A stretch of DNA of 64,000 nt from Hyphomonadaceae bacterium (GTDB lineage: Bacteria > Pseudomonadota > Alphaproteobacteria > Caulobacterales > Aquidulcibacteraceae), in the NCBI GenBank assembly GCA_016791365.1, contig JAEUMT010000021.1, forward strand, positions 102,396 to 166,395, given 5' to 3'. The first letter of the stretch is position 1, and each line of letters begins with the position of its first letter. Shown here piece by piece: positions 1 through 11,413 of this stretch. Made by a program: the position numbers and the translations under genes. Under the pieces are notes generated by a model. That model saw only the letters and a list, made by a program, of their open reading frames with translations. It was not told where the DNA came from and did not search any database.

Positions 1-75
1 GAGCGTGGACACATCAATGCTAACCGCGCCGACAATGGTGCGCCGCCTCCAACCCACGGCGCGCTCGGCGCTTCG

Positions 76-1491
76 TTAGACAGCGTTGGCGTGCCGCTCA
101 GCGCGCCAAGCGCTGATGATTGCCTCTGCGCTTTTGACAATGTCCGCGTCGGTCGTATTGGCGCTTATCACGGAAACGCGAATGATCTGCCGGCCACGCC
201 AATTAGCGCCGCCAACGAAGCAGACTCCGTCCTGCTGAATGCGGGCGATTGTTCGATCGGTCAGCGCATCCGCTTGCGCACCATCAAGATCGACGCCCAA
301 CCTTACCGCGACCTGGTTGAGGACAACATCGTTCAGAATTTCGATATCGCGTTCAGCGCCAAGCAGTTCGCTCATCTGACGCGCTTGCGCGCAATGACGG
401 CTGACCATCGCGGCGATGCCGGATCGGCCAAGTGATTTGATCATTGCCCACGTTGCAAAACCACGTCCGCGCCGCGAAAGCTCAGGCACGTAGTCAGCGG
501 GATGACGCTCGCTGCCTTCCGGCAAATAGCTCGCGGCAATCAGCATCGCGCGCCTGTGCGCCTCGGCGTCGCGCACAATGGCGTAGGCGCTGTCGTGCGG
601 CGTCTGCAGCCATTTGTGCCCGTCGACGCCCCAGGAATCCGCCAGCTCCAACCCACGGCCGAGATGCGCGCGATCAGGACACGCGCGCGCCCACAGGCCA
701 AACGCGCCATCGACATGCAGCCACGCTCCTTTTGCCCGCGCCGCGTTGGCAATTTCCGCGAACGGATCGAAGCCGCCGGAATTGATGTGGCCCGCTTGCG
801 CGATGGCGATGATCGGCCCTTCCAGAGTCGCGATCGCCTTTGCGAACGCGCCAGGCTGCATGAGGCCCTGCGGCGTTACCGGAACACGCACAACACGCTT
901 TGAACCCAGGCCCAGATAGCGCAGCCCGGAAAACACCGTCGAATGCGCCTCTTCGCCCAGCACGACATGCACAGGCGGCGCGCCGAACAAGCCATCAGCC
1001 TCCACGTCCCAGCCCACACGGCGCAGCACCTCGCCGCGCGCGGCGGCCAGGCAGGTAAAATTCGCGATCGTCGCGCCCGTCACAAAGCCGACCGACGACG
1101 AACGCGGCAGATCGAGCAATTCGAGCAGCCAACGGCCGGTGATTTCCTCGCAAGCGGACGCGGCAGGCGTCGCATGCGCGTTGCCGACATTCTGAGCCCA
1201 GGCGCTGGTCAACCAGTCGGCGGCGAGTCCCGCGGGATGGGTAGCGCCAATCACCCAACCAAAAAATCGCGGCCCAACCATGTTGGCGAGCCCGGGCGTC
1301 GTCAGCGCCGCTAGCTCATCAATGAGATCGCCGATCGGCGCGCCGTGCTCGGGCGCAGGCGCATCGAACGCCGCCTTCATCTCGGCATACGTCGCCAGTG
1401 GCCGGTGCGGCGCATCGGCGCGGCTCTCACGGAACGCGACAGCGCGATCGGCAATTTTGTGCAGCACGACGCGCAGTTCTTCAGCACTCAT
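76..1491 (-). CDS. PLP-dependent group II decarboxylase
   Basis: A pyridoxal-phosphate decarboxylase of the aromatic-L-amino-acid/glutamate decarboxylase superfamily, 471 aa from the chosen start. The PLP lysine is visible in VDGHKW, preceded by the VDGAFGLWA segment with the cofactor-binding aspartate; the substrate-side region has the TGATIANFTCL motif typical of the family. The start is placed at the ATG with GGAGGG about five bases upstream; an upstream in-frame ATG at 1536 would add 15 residues of Arg-rich sequence and has no such site. The natural substrate cannot be told from sequence; an aromatic amino acid is the usual guess for this branch. Confidence 0.85.
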   Translation of the reverse strand: MSAEELRVVLHKIADRAVAFRESRADAPHRPLATYAEMKAAFDAPAPEHGAPIGDLIDELAALTTPGLANMVGPRFFGWVIGATHPAGLAADWLTSAWAQNVGNAHATPAASACEEITGRWLLELLDLPRSSSVGFVTGATIANFTCLAAARGEVLRRVGWDVEADGLFGAPPVHVVLGEEAHSTVFSGLRYLGLGSKRVVRVPVTPQGLMQPGAFAKAIATLEGPIIAIAQAGHINSGGFDPFAEIANAARAKGAWLHVDGAFGLWARACPDRAHLGRGLELADSWGVDGHKWLQTPHDSAYAIVRDAEAHRRAMLIAASYLPEGSERHPADYVPELSRRGRGFATWAMIKSLGRSGIAAMVSRHCAQARQMSELLGAERDIEILNDVVLNQVAVRLGVDLDGAQADALTDRTIARIQQDGVCFVGGANWRGRQIIRVSVISANTTDADIVKSAEAIISAWRAERHANAV

Positions 1492-1583
1492 TCTTCCCTC
1501 CGCACGTTCTTTAGCGCGGCGCATTGGCGCGATCACGGTGAAATCGTCTCACAGCGTTGACATGAGCGCCCCGATCCGTTCGA

Positions 1584-2876
1584 TTGACCCCATCACATCA
1601 ATTCGCCGATCGGCGACCGCCGCGCCAGCGACGGCCGGCGCCACTGTTTTGCGAGGTCCCACTGGAAAGCCACGCCCTTATTCTCAATCTCGTAGCGGCG
1701 ATCGCGCTCGCGTTCTTCTTTGGAACAATTGCCCAGCGTCTGCGCATTTCGCCGCTGGTCGGATACTTGCTCGCGGGCGTCGCTGTCGGCCCATTCACGC
1801 CGGGATTTGTGGGCGACACCGGGCTCGCCATGCAGTTCGCCGAGATTGGCGTGATCCTTCTGATGTTCGGCGTCGGCCTCAAGTTTTCGCTCGCTGACCT
1901 TTGGGCCGTACGCGGCGTCGCCATCCCCGGCGCTCTCGTTCAGATGACCGCCGCCACGTTGTTGGGATATGGCGTCGGCGCATTGATGGGCATGGGCGCG
2001 GCGGAATCGCTGATGCTCGGCTTCTCGCTTTCGGTCGCCAGCACGGTGGTGCTGCTTCGTGCGCTCGAAGAGCGCGGCATGGTCAAAACCCACAATGGCC
2101 GGATTTGCGTCGGTTGGCTGGTTATCGAAGACATCGCGATCGTGCTCGGCATTGTGTTGCTCCCCGCACTGGCAAGCGCAGCAAGCGGCGGGGACGGCGC
2201 GACTCCGATGGCGACGATCACCGCGCTTGTGCTAACGATTGGAAAGATCGGCATCTTCGTCGCCCTGATGCTGTTTGTCGGCGCACGCGTGTTCCCGTGG
2301 CTTATTGTTCAGATCGCGCATCTGAAATCGCGGGAGCTACTTTCGCTCGGCACCCTGACGCTCGCGCTTGGCATCGCCTGGGTGGCGTACGAGCTGTTCG
2401 ACGCCTCTTTCGCATTAGGCGCCTTCCTTGCGGGCGTTGTGCTCAATGGCACGAAGTTCACTCACCGCATTGCCGAAGACTCGCTCCCGCTTCGCGATAC
2501 GTTCGCGGTGTTGTTCTTCGTTTCCGTCGGCATGCTGTTCGACCCGATGACGCTCGTGCGTGCTCCGCTAGGCGTCCTCGCTGTCGTTGCGATCATCATG
2601 ATCGGCAAAACAGGCGCCGCGCTGGCGATCACATCACTCTACAAGCTGCCGATGCGCACCGGCATGATGATCGCGGCGTCATTGGCGCAGATTGGCGAGT
2701 TCTCGTTTGTCCTTGCCGGCATGGGCGTTGGCCTCGGACTTCTATCGACCGGGACATACAACCTCATCCTCGCCAGCGCGCTGATCTCGATCGCGCTCAA
2801 TCCGCTCCTCTTCAAACTCGCGGAGCGTCTCAGCGACGGCGGCGACAAACCCACGGCCGCCGCCGCCCCGTCCTGA
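1584..2876 (+). CDS. CPA2 monovalent cation:proton antiporter, no RCK domain
   Basis: Membrane antiporter of the Kef/YbaL (CPA2) family. About a dozen hydrophobic segments are visible, with the family signatures SPLVGYLLAGVAVGPFTPG near the N-terminus and IGEFSFVLAG near the end. It stops after the membrane domain at about 430 residues, whereas YbaL/KefB/KefC carry a C-terminal RCK/TrkA-N nucleotide-binding domain that is missing here. The start is uncertain: 1584 is a TTG, and the family alignment fits better with initiation at a CTG at 1662 that has GAGG five bases upstream. Ion (K+ or Na+) is not predictable. Confidence 0.82.
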   Translation: MTPSHQFADRRPPRQRRPAPLFCEVPLESHALILNLVAAIALAFFFGTIAQRLRISPLVGYLLAGVAVGPFTPGFVGDTGLAMQFAEIGVILLMFGVGLKFSLADLWAVRGVAIPGALVQMTAATLLGYGVGALMGMGAAESLMLGFSLSVASTVVLLRALEERGMVKTHNGRICVGWLVIEDIAIVLGIVLLPALASAASGGDGATPMATITALVLTIGKIGIFVALMLFVGARVFPWLIVQIAHLKSRELLSLGTLTLALGIAWVAYELFDASFALGAFLAGVVLNGTKFTHRIAEDSLPLRDTFAVLFFVSVGMLFDPMTLVRAPLGVLAVVAIIMIGKTGAALAITSLYKLPMRTGMMIAASLAQIGEFSFVLAGMGVGLGLLSTGTYNLILASALISIALNPLLFKLAERLSDGGDKPTAAAAPS

Positions 2877-2908
2877 GTGCAAATTTTCACATCGCGTTTT
2901 AGGCGGCC

Positions 2909-4399
2909 ATGATCCATCACAACCAGAAGGTGGTTGTGAGTAATCTGCGCATATCGCTGATGCCCGCCATGGGGATGGATGGGGGCGTGAGGCCAACTGG
3001 CCTCAACGAAACGGCTTCAACGGTCAGCGCCGCGGCGCTTGAAGATGCGTGCGACGGGCTCGCGCGAACCAAGCCGCATCTGTCGGCGAAGCGACGCTTA
3101 TATTGGACCCAGCTGCTCGCCATCGCCGTCCTCATCGCGGGTCTGGTTTGGGCCGCGCGGCAAGCGCCAGGCGTCACGTTCGGCGCCGCCTATTTCGTTC
3201 TCTTCGTACTCTTTGGCGCCGCGATCCTGATCCGGCTTGTCGCCGCCGCTTCGCTCTCGCCGACCCTGTCCCGTCTCGCCGCCCCGGAGCGCTTTCCAAC
3301 CTACACGATCCTCTGCCCGCTCTATCGCGAGGCGAACGTCGCCCATGATCTGGTCACCGCACTGTCGCGCCTCGACTACCCCACCGCCGCTCTGGACATA
3401 AGATTGCTGGTCGAAGCCGACGACATCGACACAATTGCCGCCGCGCAGAGCGCCGCCGCCGAAAAGCCGCATATTGAGGTTGTGATTATCCCGCCCTGCG
3501 CGCCGCGCACGAAACCCAAGGCGCTTAATGTGGGCCTTGCCGAGGCGCGCGGCAGCTTCGTCTGCGTCTATGACGCCGAAGACCGGCCACACCCGCAACA
3601 GCTTCGCGCCGCTCTCGCCGCATTCGAACAAGGCGGCGAGCGCTTGGCATGTGTTCAAGCGCCGCTCAGCATCGACAATGCCGGCGCCTCTTGGATATCC
3701 AGGCAATTCGCTGCCGAATACGCCATCCAATTCCGCGAGATGCTGCCCCTGCTCGCGCGCCTCGAGCTGCCGCTGCCGCTTGGCGGCACCAGCAACCACT
3801 TCCAAACCGACGTGCTGCGGCAAGTCGGCGGATGGGATCCATACAATGTCACCGAAGACGCCGATCTCGGCTATCGCCTCGCGCGCGCAGGTTACCGGTC
3901 CGATGTCATCGGACCACCGACGATGGAAGAAGCGCCGGTAACGCTCAACGCGTGGCTGAAGCAGCGCACGCGCTGGATCAAGGGCCACTTACAGACTTGG
4001 CTGGTGCTGATGCGCGATCCGGTTGGCTGCGCACGCCAAATGGGGCTGGCCGCTTTCATCTCAATGCAACTTGTTTTCGCGACGGGGCTTGTCGCGGCTT
4101 TCGCCCACGGCCCGCTTGCTCTCATTTTGCTGACAGCGCTGCTTAGCCCCTACGACCTCCTCACCGCCTCGGACTTTGTCTTGGCGATCTCCGGCTATTG
4201 CGTCGCCATCTTCGCCGCTCTCACGGCGTGTGCGCTTTCGGGGTCGCTCAGCCACGCATGGGCTGCGCCGACGATGCCGCTCTACTGGCCGCTGGCTTCG
4301 ATCGCGGCATATTGCGCGCTGTTTGAACTGTTCTTTCGGCCGCACTATTGGTCGAAAACGGCGCACGGCATATCGGCGCGGCCCTCGCTCGTTAGCTGA
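2909..4399 (+). CDS. Glycosyltransferase family 2, membrane-bound (cellulose-synthase-like)
   Basis: Processive-type family 2 glycosyltransferase. Two hydrophobic helices precede the catalytic domain and several follow it, so the active site faces the cytoplasm. Catalytic motifs in order: VEADDID, VYDAEDRP (nucleotide-sugar/metal site), TEDADLGYRLARAG (general base region) and QRTRWIKG (QxxRW acceptor motif). This pattern fits synthesis or export of a beta-linked polysaccharide, but there is no PilZ domain and no BcsB-like partner nearby, so the product is unknown. The first ATG has only a weak ribosome site; the true start may lie slightly downstream. The 3' end overlaps the convergent lyase gene by 8 nt. 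Confidence 0.85.
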   Translation: MIHHNQKVVVSNLRISLMPAMGMDGGVRPTGLNETASTVSAAALEDACDGLARTKPHLSAKRRLYWTQLLAIAVLIAGLVWAARQAPGVTFGAAYFVLFVLFGAAILIRLVAAASLSPTLSRLAAPERFPTYTILCPLYREANVAHDLVTALSRLDYPTAALDIRLLVEADDIDTIAAAQSAAAEKPHIEVVIIPPCAPRTKPKALNVGLAEARGSFVCVYDAEDRPHPQQLRAALAAFEQGGERLACVQAPLSIDNAGASWISRQFAAEYAIQFREMLPLLARLELPLPLGGTSNHFQTDVLRQVGGWDPYNVTEDADLGYRLARAGYRSDVIGPPTMEEAPVTLNAWLKQRTRWIKGHLQTWLVLMRDPVGCARQMGLAAFISMQLVFATGLVAAFAHGPLALILLTALLSPYDLLTASDFVLAISGYCVAIFAALTACALSGSLSHAWAAPTMPLYWPLASIAAYCALFELFFRPHYWSKTAHGISARPSLVS

Positions 4400-5408
4400 G
4401 CGACCTCAGCAGCAAACACATCTTCTCGATGTCAGCCTCGCTTTGATTCCACGACACGACCAGCCGCGCCTCGCCACTCCCGTCCACGCCCCAATCGTAG
4501 AACTCGGCGCCATTTGCACGAAGCTTCCGCAACCCGTCAGCGCCTGGCTTGATAAAGATCTGATTGGACTCAGCCGGGTGCGACAGGAACGGCGCCGCGG
4601 CCTCTCCCAATTGCCGCGCCAGCGCATTTGATCGCCGCGCCGACGTCAGCCAGAAATCGTCCTTGATGTAAGCCAGCAATTGCGCAGCCACAAAGCGGCC
4701 CTTGGAGAGGAGGTGACCGCTGCGCTTGCGCCGCCGCGCGATCTCTTCGGCGCGCGCCGTATCGAAACAAATGATCGCCTCGGCCGCGATCGCGCCGTTC
4801 TTGGTCGCGCCAAACGACAAAAGATCGACACCGGCCCGCCATGTTATGTCGGCGGGCTTGCATCCTAACGCGGCCACGGCGTTGCCAAAGCGCGCGCCAT
4901 CCATGTGAAAGCCCAGTCCGGCGTGTTTCGCAACTTCACCCAGCGCCGCGACCTCCGCGGGCCGGTACACCGCGCCACGCTCGGTAGTTTGGGAGATCGA
5001 CACCGCCGATGGCACAACCGAGTGTATCCCGCGCGCATTGCGGGCGACGCCTTCGCGCAGACCGTCAGGCGTGAGTTTCGCCGCATCACCATCGAGCAGC
5101 ACAAGCTTTGCGCCGCCCGAATAGAATTCGCTGGCCCCACATTCATCACACTCAATGTGCGCTTCGCGATGGCAGAGGATCGCTCCCCACGACGGCGCCA
5201 GCGTCGCAACGGAGATCGCATTCGCCGCCGTTCCGCTCGCTAGCGTGAAAACGCGAACCTCACGCTCGAACAGTGCACTGAACGCTTCATCCAAACGCTT
5301 CGACCATTGATCTTCGCCGTAAGCCGAAGCAGCGCCCTCATTTACGGACGTTAGCGCCGCAATAATTTCCGGCGCGGCGGGCGCTGTGTTGTCGGAGCGG
5401 AAGTTCAT
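4392..5408 (-). CDS. Low-specificity L-threonine aldolase / beta-eliminating lyase family
   Basis: PLP fold-type I enzyme of the threonine aldolase family, 338 aa, which cleaves L-threonine or L-allo-threonine to glycine and acetaldehyde. It begins with the family hallmark NFRSDNTAPA, followed by the SGTAANAI cofactor loop, HMDGARFGNA and the Schiff-base lysine in SFGATKNGA. The length fits the family. The start has AGAGGA about nine bases upstream. A beta-eliminating lyase with another substrate is possible because assignments in this family are loose. It is divergent from the hybrid kinase across a 159-bp region. Confidence 0.85.
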   Translation of the reverse strand: MNFRSDNTAPAAPEIIAALTSVNEGAASAYGEDQWSKRLDEAFSALFEREVRVFTLASGTAANAISVATLAPSWGAILCHREAHIECDECGASEFYSGGAKLVLLDGDAAKLTPDGLREGVARNARGIHSVVPSAVSISQTTERGAVYRPAEVAALGEVAKHAGLGFHMDGARFGNAVAALGCKPADITWRAGVDLLSFGATKNGAIAAEAIICFDTARAEEIARRRKRSGHLLSKGRFVAAQLLAYIKDDFWLTSARRSNALARQLGEAAAPFLSHPAESNQIFIKPGADGLRKLRANGAEFYDWGVDGSGEARLVVSWNQSEADIEKMCLLLRSLS

Positions 5409-5567
5409 AAGCTCTTATCCTCTGAGCGGCGACGCACGCTTCTATTCATCTCTCATACACGCATTGCGCAATCTTCGTTTCAAAACGACACGAATTCGCA
5501 GCGTCACGAACGCTTGCTTTACAGTGCTGCGCTAGCGTTATCAGGAAATTAGTCATCAGGACGCGCT

Positions 5568-7870
<2,303 letters not shown>

Positions 7871-7874
<4 letters not shown>

Positions 7875-9298
7875 ACCTGCGCGTGCGCCGCCAGAACGCG
7901 CGCAACTGTTTCCGTGACGCGTTTGCCCGTCGGAATGTGCAGGAACTCATTCGGTCCGTGCGCATTTGAATGCGGACCGAGCACGCCAGTCACAACAAAC
8001 TGAGCCTCGGGAAATTTCTCGCCCAACATTCCCATGAACGGGATCGAGCCGCCTTCGCCCATCATCGCCATCGGCTTGCCCCACGCGGCATGCGAAGCAT
8101 CCTCGAGCGCGGCTTCCAGCCAAGGCGCGGTCGCGGGCGCATTCCAACCCGAGCCCTCCTTCTCGCCTTCGTAGCTGACGCGCGCGCCGTAGGGCGGATC
8201 GCGTTCGAGAATCTCTTTCAGTTTGGCGCTGGCTTTTTTCGCATCCGCCGTCGGCGGCACGCGCAGCGAAAGCTTGAGTTCCGTGAACGGCCTCAACACG
8301 TTGCCAGCGTCGCGAGGCGTCGGCGCGCCGGCGAAACCCGTGACCGACAATGCCGGCCGCCACGTACGATTGAGCACCAGCTGATCGCCCTCGGTCCCGG
8401 CGGGCTTCATGCCTTCGACAAAGGGAAACTTCGCATAGACTTCCTTGCCAAGCGCACTGGCCGCGACCTTTGCCTGGTTCTGCCGGTCCGCCGGAACCTC
8501 GACGTTGAACTCGGCGCCCTTGATCTCTCCGTTTTCGATATTCTCGATACGCGCCAACAATTGCCGCGCGACGCGGAAGCTGGACGGCACGACGCCGGAC
8601 GCATCGCCGGAGTGAACGCCCTCTTCCAGCACATCGACGCGCAAGGCGCCGCCGACCAGGCCGCGCAATGACGTCGTCAGCCACAGGCGTTCGTAGTCGC
8701 CGCAGCCGCTATCGAGACAAACAACCAGCGAGACTTTCCCGATGCGCTCGGCCAGCGCGTCCATGTAGAATGGCAGGTCCGGCGATCCGCTCTCTTCGCT
8801 TGCTTCGATCACGATCACCGCGCGCTTGTGCGGCACATCCTGCGCCTTCAATGCGAGGAGCGCCGAAAGCGCGCCAAACATCGCATAGCCATCGTCGGCG
8901 CCGCCGCGCCCGTACAATTTGTCGCCTTCAAGCACCGGGATCCAGGGGCCCTTACCTTCGGCCCAACCCGTCATCTCGGGTTGCTTATCCAAATGACCAT
9001 AGAGCAAAACGGTGTCGCCCGATTTCGCGGCGCCGGGAACATCGATAAAGATCAGCGGCGTGCGCCCCGGCAAGCGCTCAACGCTCAGCGCCGCGCCTGG
9101 CAGCATCGGCAGTTTCGACTTCGCCCAGCCGACAAAAAGATCGACCGCCTTTTCCATATGGCCGGTCGCTTCCCAATCAGGTTCAAACGACGGCGACTTG
9201 TTGGGAATAGCGATGTAAGTCGTCAGCGCTGGCACAACCTCGTCGCGCCAGATTTCATCAACGAACTTACGTAGCGCGCTTTGTGCGATCTCGGCCAT
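7871..9298 (-). CDS. M20 family metallopeptidase (dipeptidase/carboxypeptidase)
   Basis: Cytoplasmic zinc peptidase of family M20, 475 aa. Metal ligands and the catalytic pair are visible in LLYGHLDKQPE, GRGGADDGYA, EASEESGS and VCLDSGCGD, with a dimerisation domain inserted between about residues 215 and 370. There is no signal peptide. AGAGGAG lies upstream of the ATG. It is similar in plan to the CNDP/ArgE-like dipeptidases, so a role in peptide turnover is likely, but the substrate is unknown. The adjoining hybrid kinase is convergent and ends on the same four bases. Confidence 0.88.
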
Positions 9299-9383
9299 GG
9301 ACGGAGCTCCTCTGGCTCACATTTAGGCCCATCGCGCGCCCACTTCCACTCCGTCGATCGCCTAGTTCACCTCGGCGCCAGGC

Positions 9384-9917
9384 TCAACGTGTCTCACGAA
9401 TGGGGTCCGAGCCGTCCCATGTGGCGGCGACCCGGCGGATATGTTCGAAAAATTTGCCCTTCGGCCCGCTAATGTCAGAAATCTCGATCATCGCGCCCGT
9501 ATGCGGCGCCGGCGCGTCGAAATAGGCGAAGCGTCCCTGGGCGCCGCCGATCGCGCCCTCGTGTCCGACGACATGCCCCTTTTCACACAGAGCGTCGTAG
9601 AGTCCCTGAAAGTCGGTCGTCCAATAGGCGAGGTGCTGGAGGCCCTCGTTTCCCGCGTTCAGAAAATCCCGATAGAGCGACGGCGCGTCATTGCGCTGCT
9701 GAATAAGTTCGATCTGCAAATCACCCGAGTTCGCAAGCGCGATGCTCATCTGCATGTCCGACTCCTCGCCACGATAGCGGAAATAGTCGGTCTTCACCCG
9801 ATCGACATAGAACCAAGGTCCGACGCCAAGCACGTTGAGCCAATAATCCATCGACGCACGAATATCGCGCACGACGTAACCATTTTGCCGAATAGCACCC
9901 AAAGAACGGCTCACCAC
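9384..9917 (-). CDS. VOC (glyoxalase/dioxygenase superfamily) protein
   Basis: Vicinal-oxygen-chelate fold protein of 177 aa. The N-terminal half reads as a typical glyoxalase beta-alpha-beta module (QNGYVVRDIRASMDYW ... GPWFYVDR), and the second carries GLQHLAYWTTD and TGAMIEISD, which supply the usual His and Glu metal ligands. The longer frame to 10016 is rejected because the GTG at 9917 has a strong AGGAGGA site and the extra 33 residues are Arg-rich. The C-terminal end resembles methylmalonyl-CoA-epimerase-like VOC proteins of unknown substrate. Confidence 0.8.
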   Translation of the reverse strand: MVSRSLGAIRQNGYVVRDIRASMDYWLNVLGVGPWFYVDRVKTDYFRYRGEESDMQMSIALANSGDLQIELIQQRNDAPSLYRDFLNAGNEGLQHLAYWTTDFQGLYDALCEKGHVVGHEGAIGGAQGRFAYFDAPAPHTGAMIEISDISGPKGKFFEHIRRVAATWDGSDPIRETR

Positions 9918-10028
9918 CTTCCTCCTCCGCCTGGCGCCACGCCGCGCCCCCAATAGCCCGGGAATGCCCGGATTTTGTCCGGTTCCGGCCAGCCGCGCGA
10001 CCTTGGCGCGACCCACTGTGCATCAAGC

Positions 10029-10042
10029 TTGATGTAGATCAA
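10029..10042 (+). promoter_or_regulatory. FNR/FixK box upstream of hemN
   Basis: TTGATGTAGATCAA matches the FNR/FixK consensus TTGAT-N4-ATCAA in all ten fixed positions. It ends 35 nt before the hemN ATG, a spacing expected for a class II (about -41.5) activator site with a short leader. Confidence 0.9.
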
Positions 10043-10077
10043 ATCACGCCCCGCGTTTCGCGCTCACAATCGCCCAT

Positions 10078-11409
10078 ATGCAACCCGAGCACTTGCACTA
10101 CGCGGAACGACAGGCGCCTCGCTATACGAGCTATCCGACCGCGCCGCACTTTAACACCGGCGTCGATGCCGACACCGTGGCCCGTTGGCTTGCCGAATTG
10201 CCCGCCACGTCCCGGCTTTCGCTCTATTTGCACGTTCCGTACTGCCAATCGTTGTGCTGGTACTGCGGATGCAACACTTACGCTGCCCGCCGCGATGAGC
10301 CGGTTCTCGACTATGTCGATACCGTCCTTAAGGAGATCGAACTCGCCGCATCCAAGCTGACCGCACGTCAGGTCGTGGAGATACATTGGGGCGGCGGCAC
10401 GCCCAACATCCTGTCGGAGCAACAGTTCGAGACAATCACGCAACGCCTGGCGCGACGATTCGACATCGCCGCCAACGCACAACACGCGATCGAACTCGAT
10501 CCCCGCTTCATCACCAGGGACAAAGCGGACGCGTACGTCCGCGCCGGCGTCAATCGCGCATCGCTCGGCGTTCAGGATCTCAATGCCCGCGTTCAGCAAG
10601 CGATCGGACGCGTGCAACCGCTCGAGATTGTCGAAGCGGCAGTCGCAACGCTTCGCGCGGCCGGGCTGAACCAGATCAGCATGGACCTCATGTACGGCCT
10701 GCCCCATCAGACGACGGACGATTTATCCAATACGATCCGGCTCGCGGCGGCGATGGCTCCCAACCGCATCGCGCTTTTTGGCTACGCACACGTTCCGTGG
10801 TTCAAGAAGCGCCAAAGGCTGATCCCGGAAGCGGCGCTGCCAGGCGCGTCGGAGCGCTTTGATCAAGCGGAAGCCGCGCGAATTGAACTGCAGCGGCTCG
10901 GCTATGTAGCAATCGGTCTCGACCACTTCGCGCTTCCGGAGGACGAATTCGCTCTCGCCCGCGATCAAGGCCGTTTGCGGCGTTCGTTTCAGGGGTATGT
11001 CGTTCAAGATGCAGACGCACTTGTCGGCTTCGGCCCGTCGGCGATTTCAACGCTGCCTCAAGGTTACGCGCAAAACGCGCCGGAACCTGGCGCTTGGGGA
11101 CAAATGATCGCGCAAGGTCAATTGGCCATCGTGCGCGGACACAAGCTTGACGACGCGGATCGCATTCGCAGGCGGCTCATCGAACAGATCATGTGCGATT
11201 TTAGCGCTGATCTCGCGCCACTCGGCGGCGCGGAGGCGTGTGCAAGTGAACTTGAAACGCTTGCGCCGATGTTCGCTGACGGGATGGTTCAGCTTGAAGG
11301 CGATCGAATCTTGCTCAGCGAGAAAGCACGCCCGTTCTGCCGGCTGACGGCGATGGCGTTTGACGCCTACGCCGCTTCAGGCGCGGCGCGCCATTCCAGG
11401 GCGGTATGA
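10078..11409 (+). CDS. hemN: Oxygen-independent coproporphyrinogen III oxidase
   Basis: Radical SAM enzyme that converts coproporphyrinogen III to protoporphyrinogen IX without oxygen. The [4Fe-4S] motif CxxxCxxC is at Cys56, Cys60 and Cys63, followed by Cys65 as in true HemN; the GGGTPN SAM motif and the NRASLGVQD segment follow. The N-terminal HLHYAERQAPRYTSYPTAP is the HemN signature that separates it from HemW. Length 443 aa is usual. It is preceded by a perfect FNR/FixK box and followed four bases later by nnrS, so both probably form one low-oxygen operon. Confidence 0.95.
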   Translation: MQPEHLHYAERQAPRYTSYPTAPHFNTGVDADTVARWLAELPATSRLSLYLHVPYCQSLCWYCGCNTYAARRDEPVLDYVDTVLKEIELAASKLTARQVVEIHWGGGTPNILSEQQFETITQRLARRFDIAANAQHAIELDPRFITRDKADAYVRAGVNRASLGVQDLNARVQQAIGRVQPLEIVEAAVATLRAAGLNQISMDLMYGLPHQTTDDLSNTIRLAAAMAPNRIALFGYAHVPWFKKRQRLIPEAALPGASERFDQAEAARIELQRLGYVAIGLDHFALPEDEFALARDQGRLRRSFQGYVVQDADALVGFGPSAISTLPQGYAQNAPEPGAWGQMIAQGQLAIVRGHKLDDADRIRRRLIEQIMCDFSADLAPLGGAEACASELETLAPMFADGMVQLEGDRILLSEKARPFCRLTAMAFDAYAASGAARHSRAV

Positions 11410-11413
11410 AGCA

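Noticed and set aside
426..440. TTGATCATTG as an FNR box inside the first gene
   Set aside because: The second half-site does not match ATCAA, and it lies in the middle of a coding region on the other strand.
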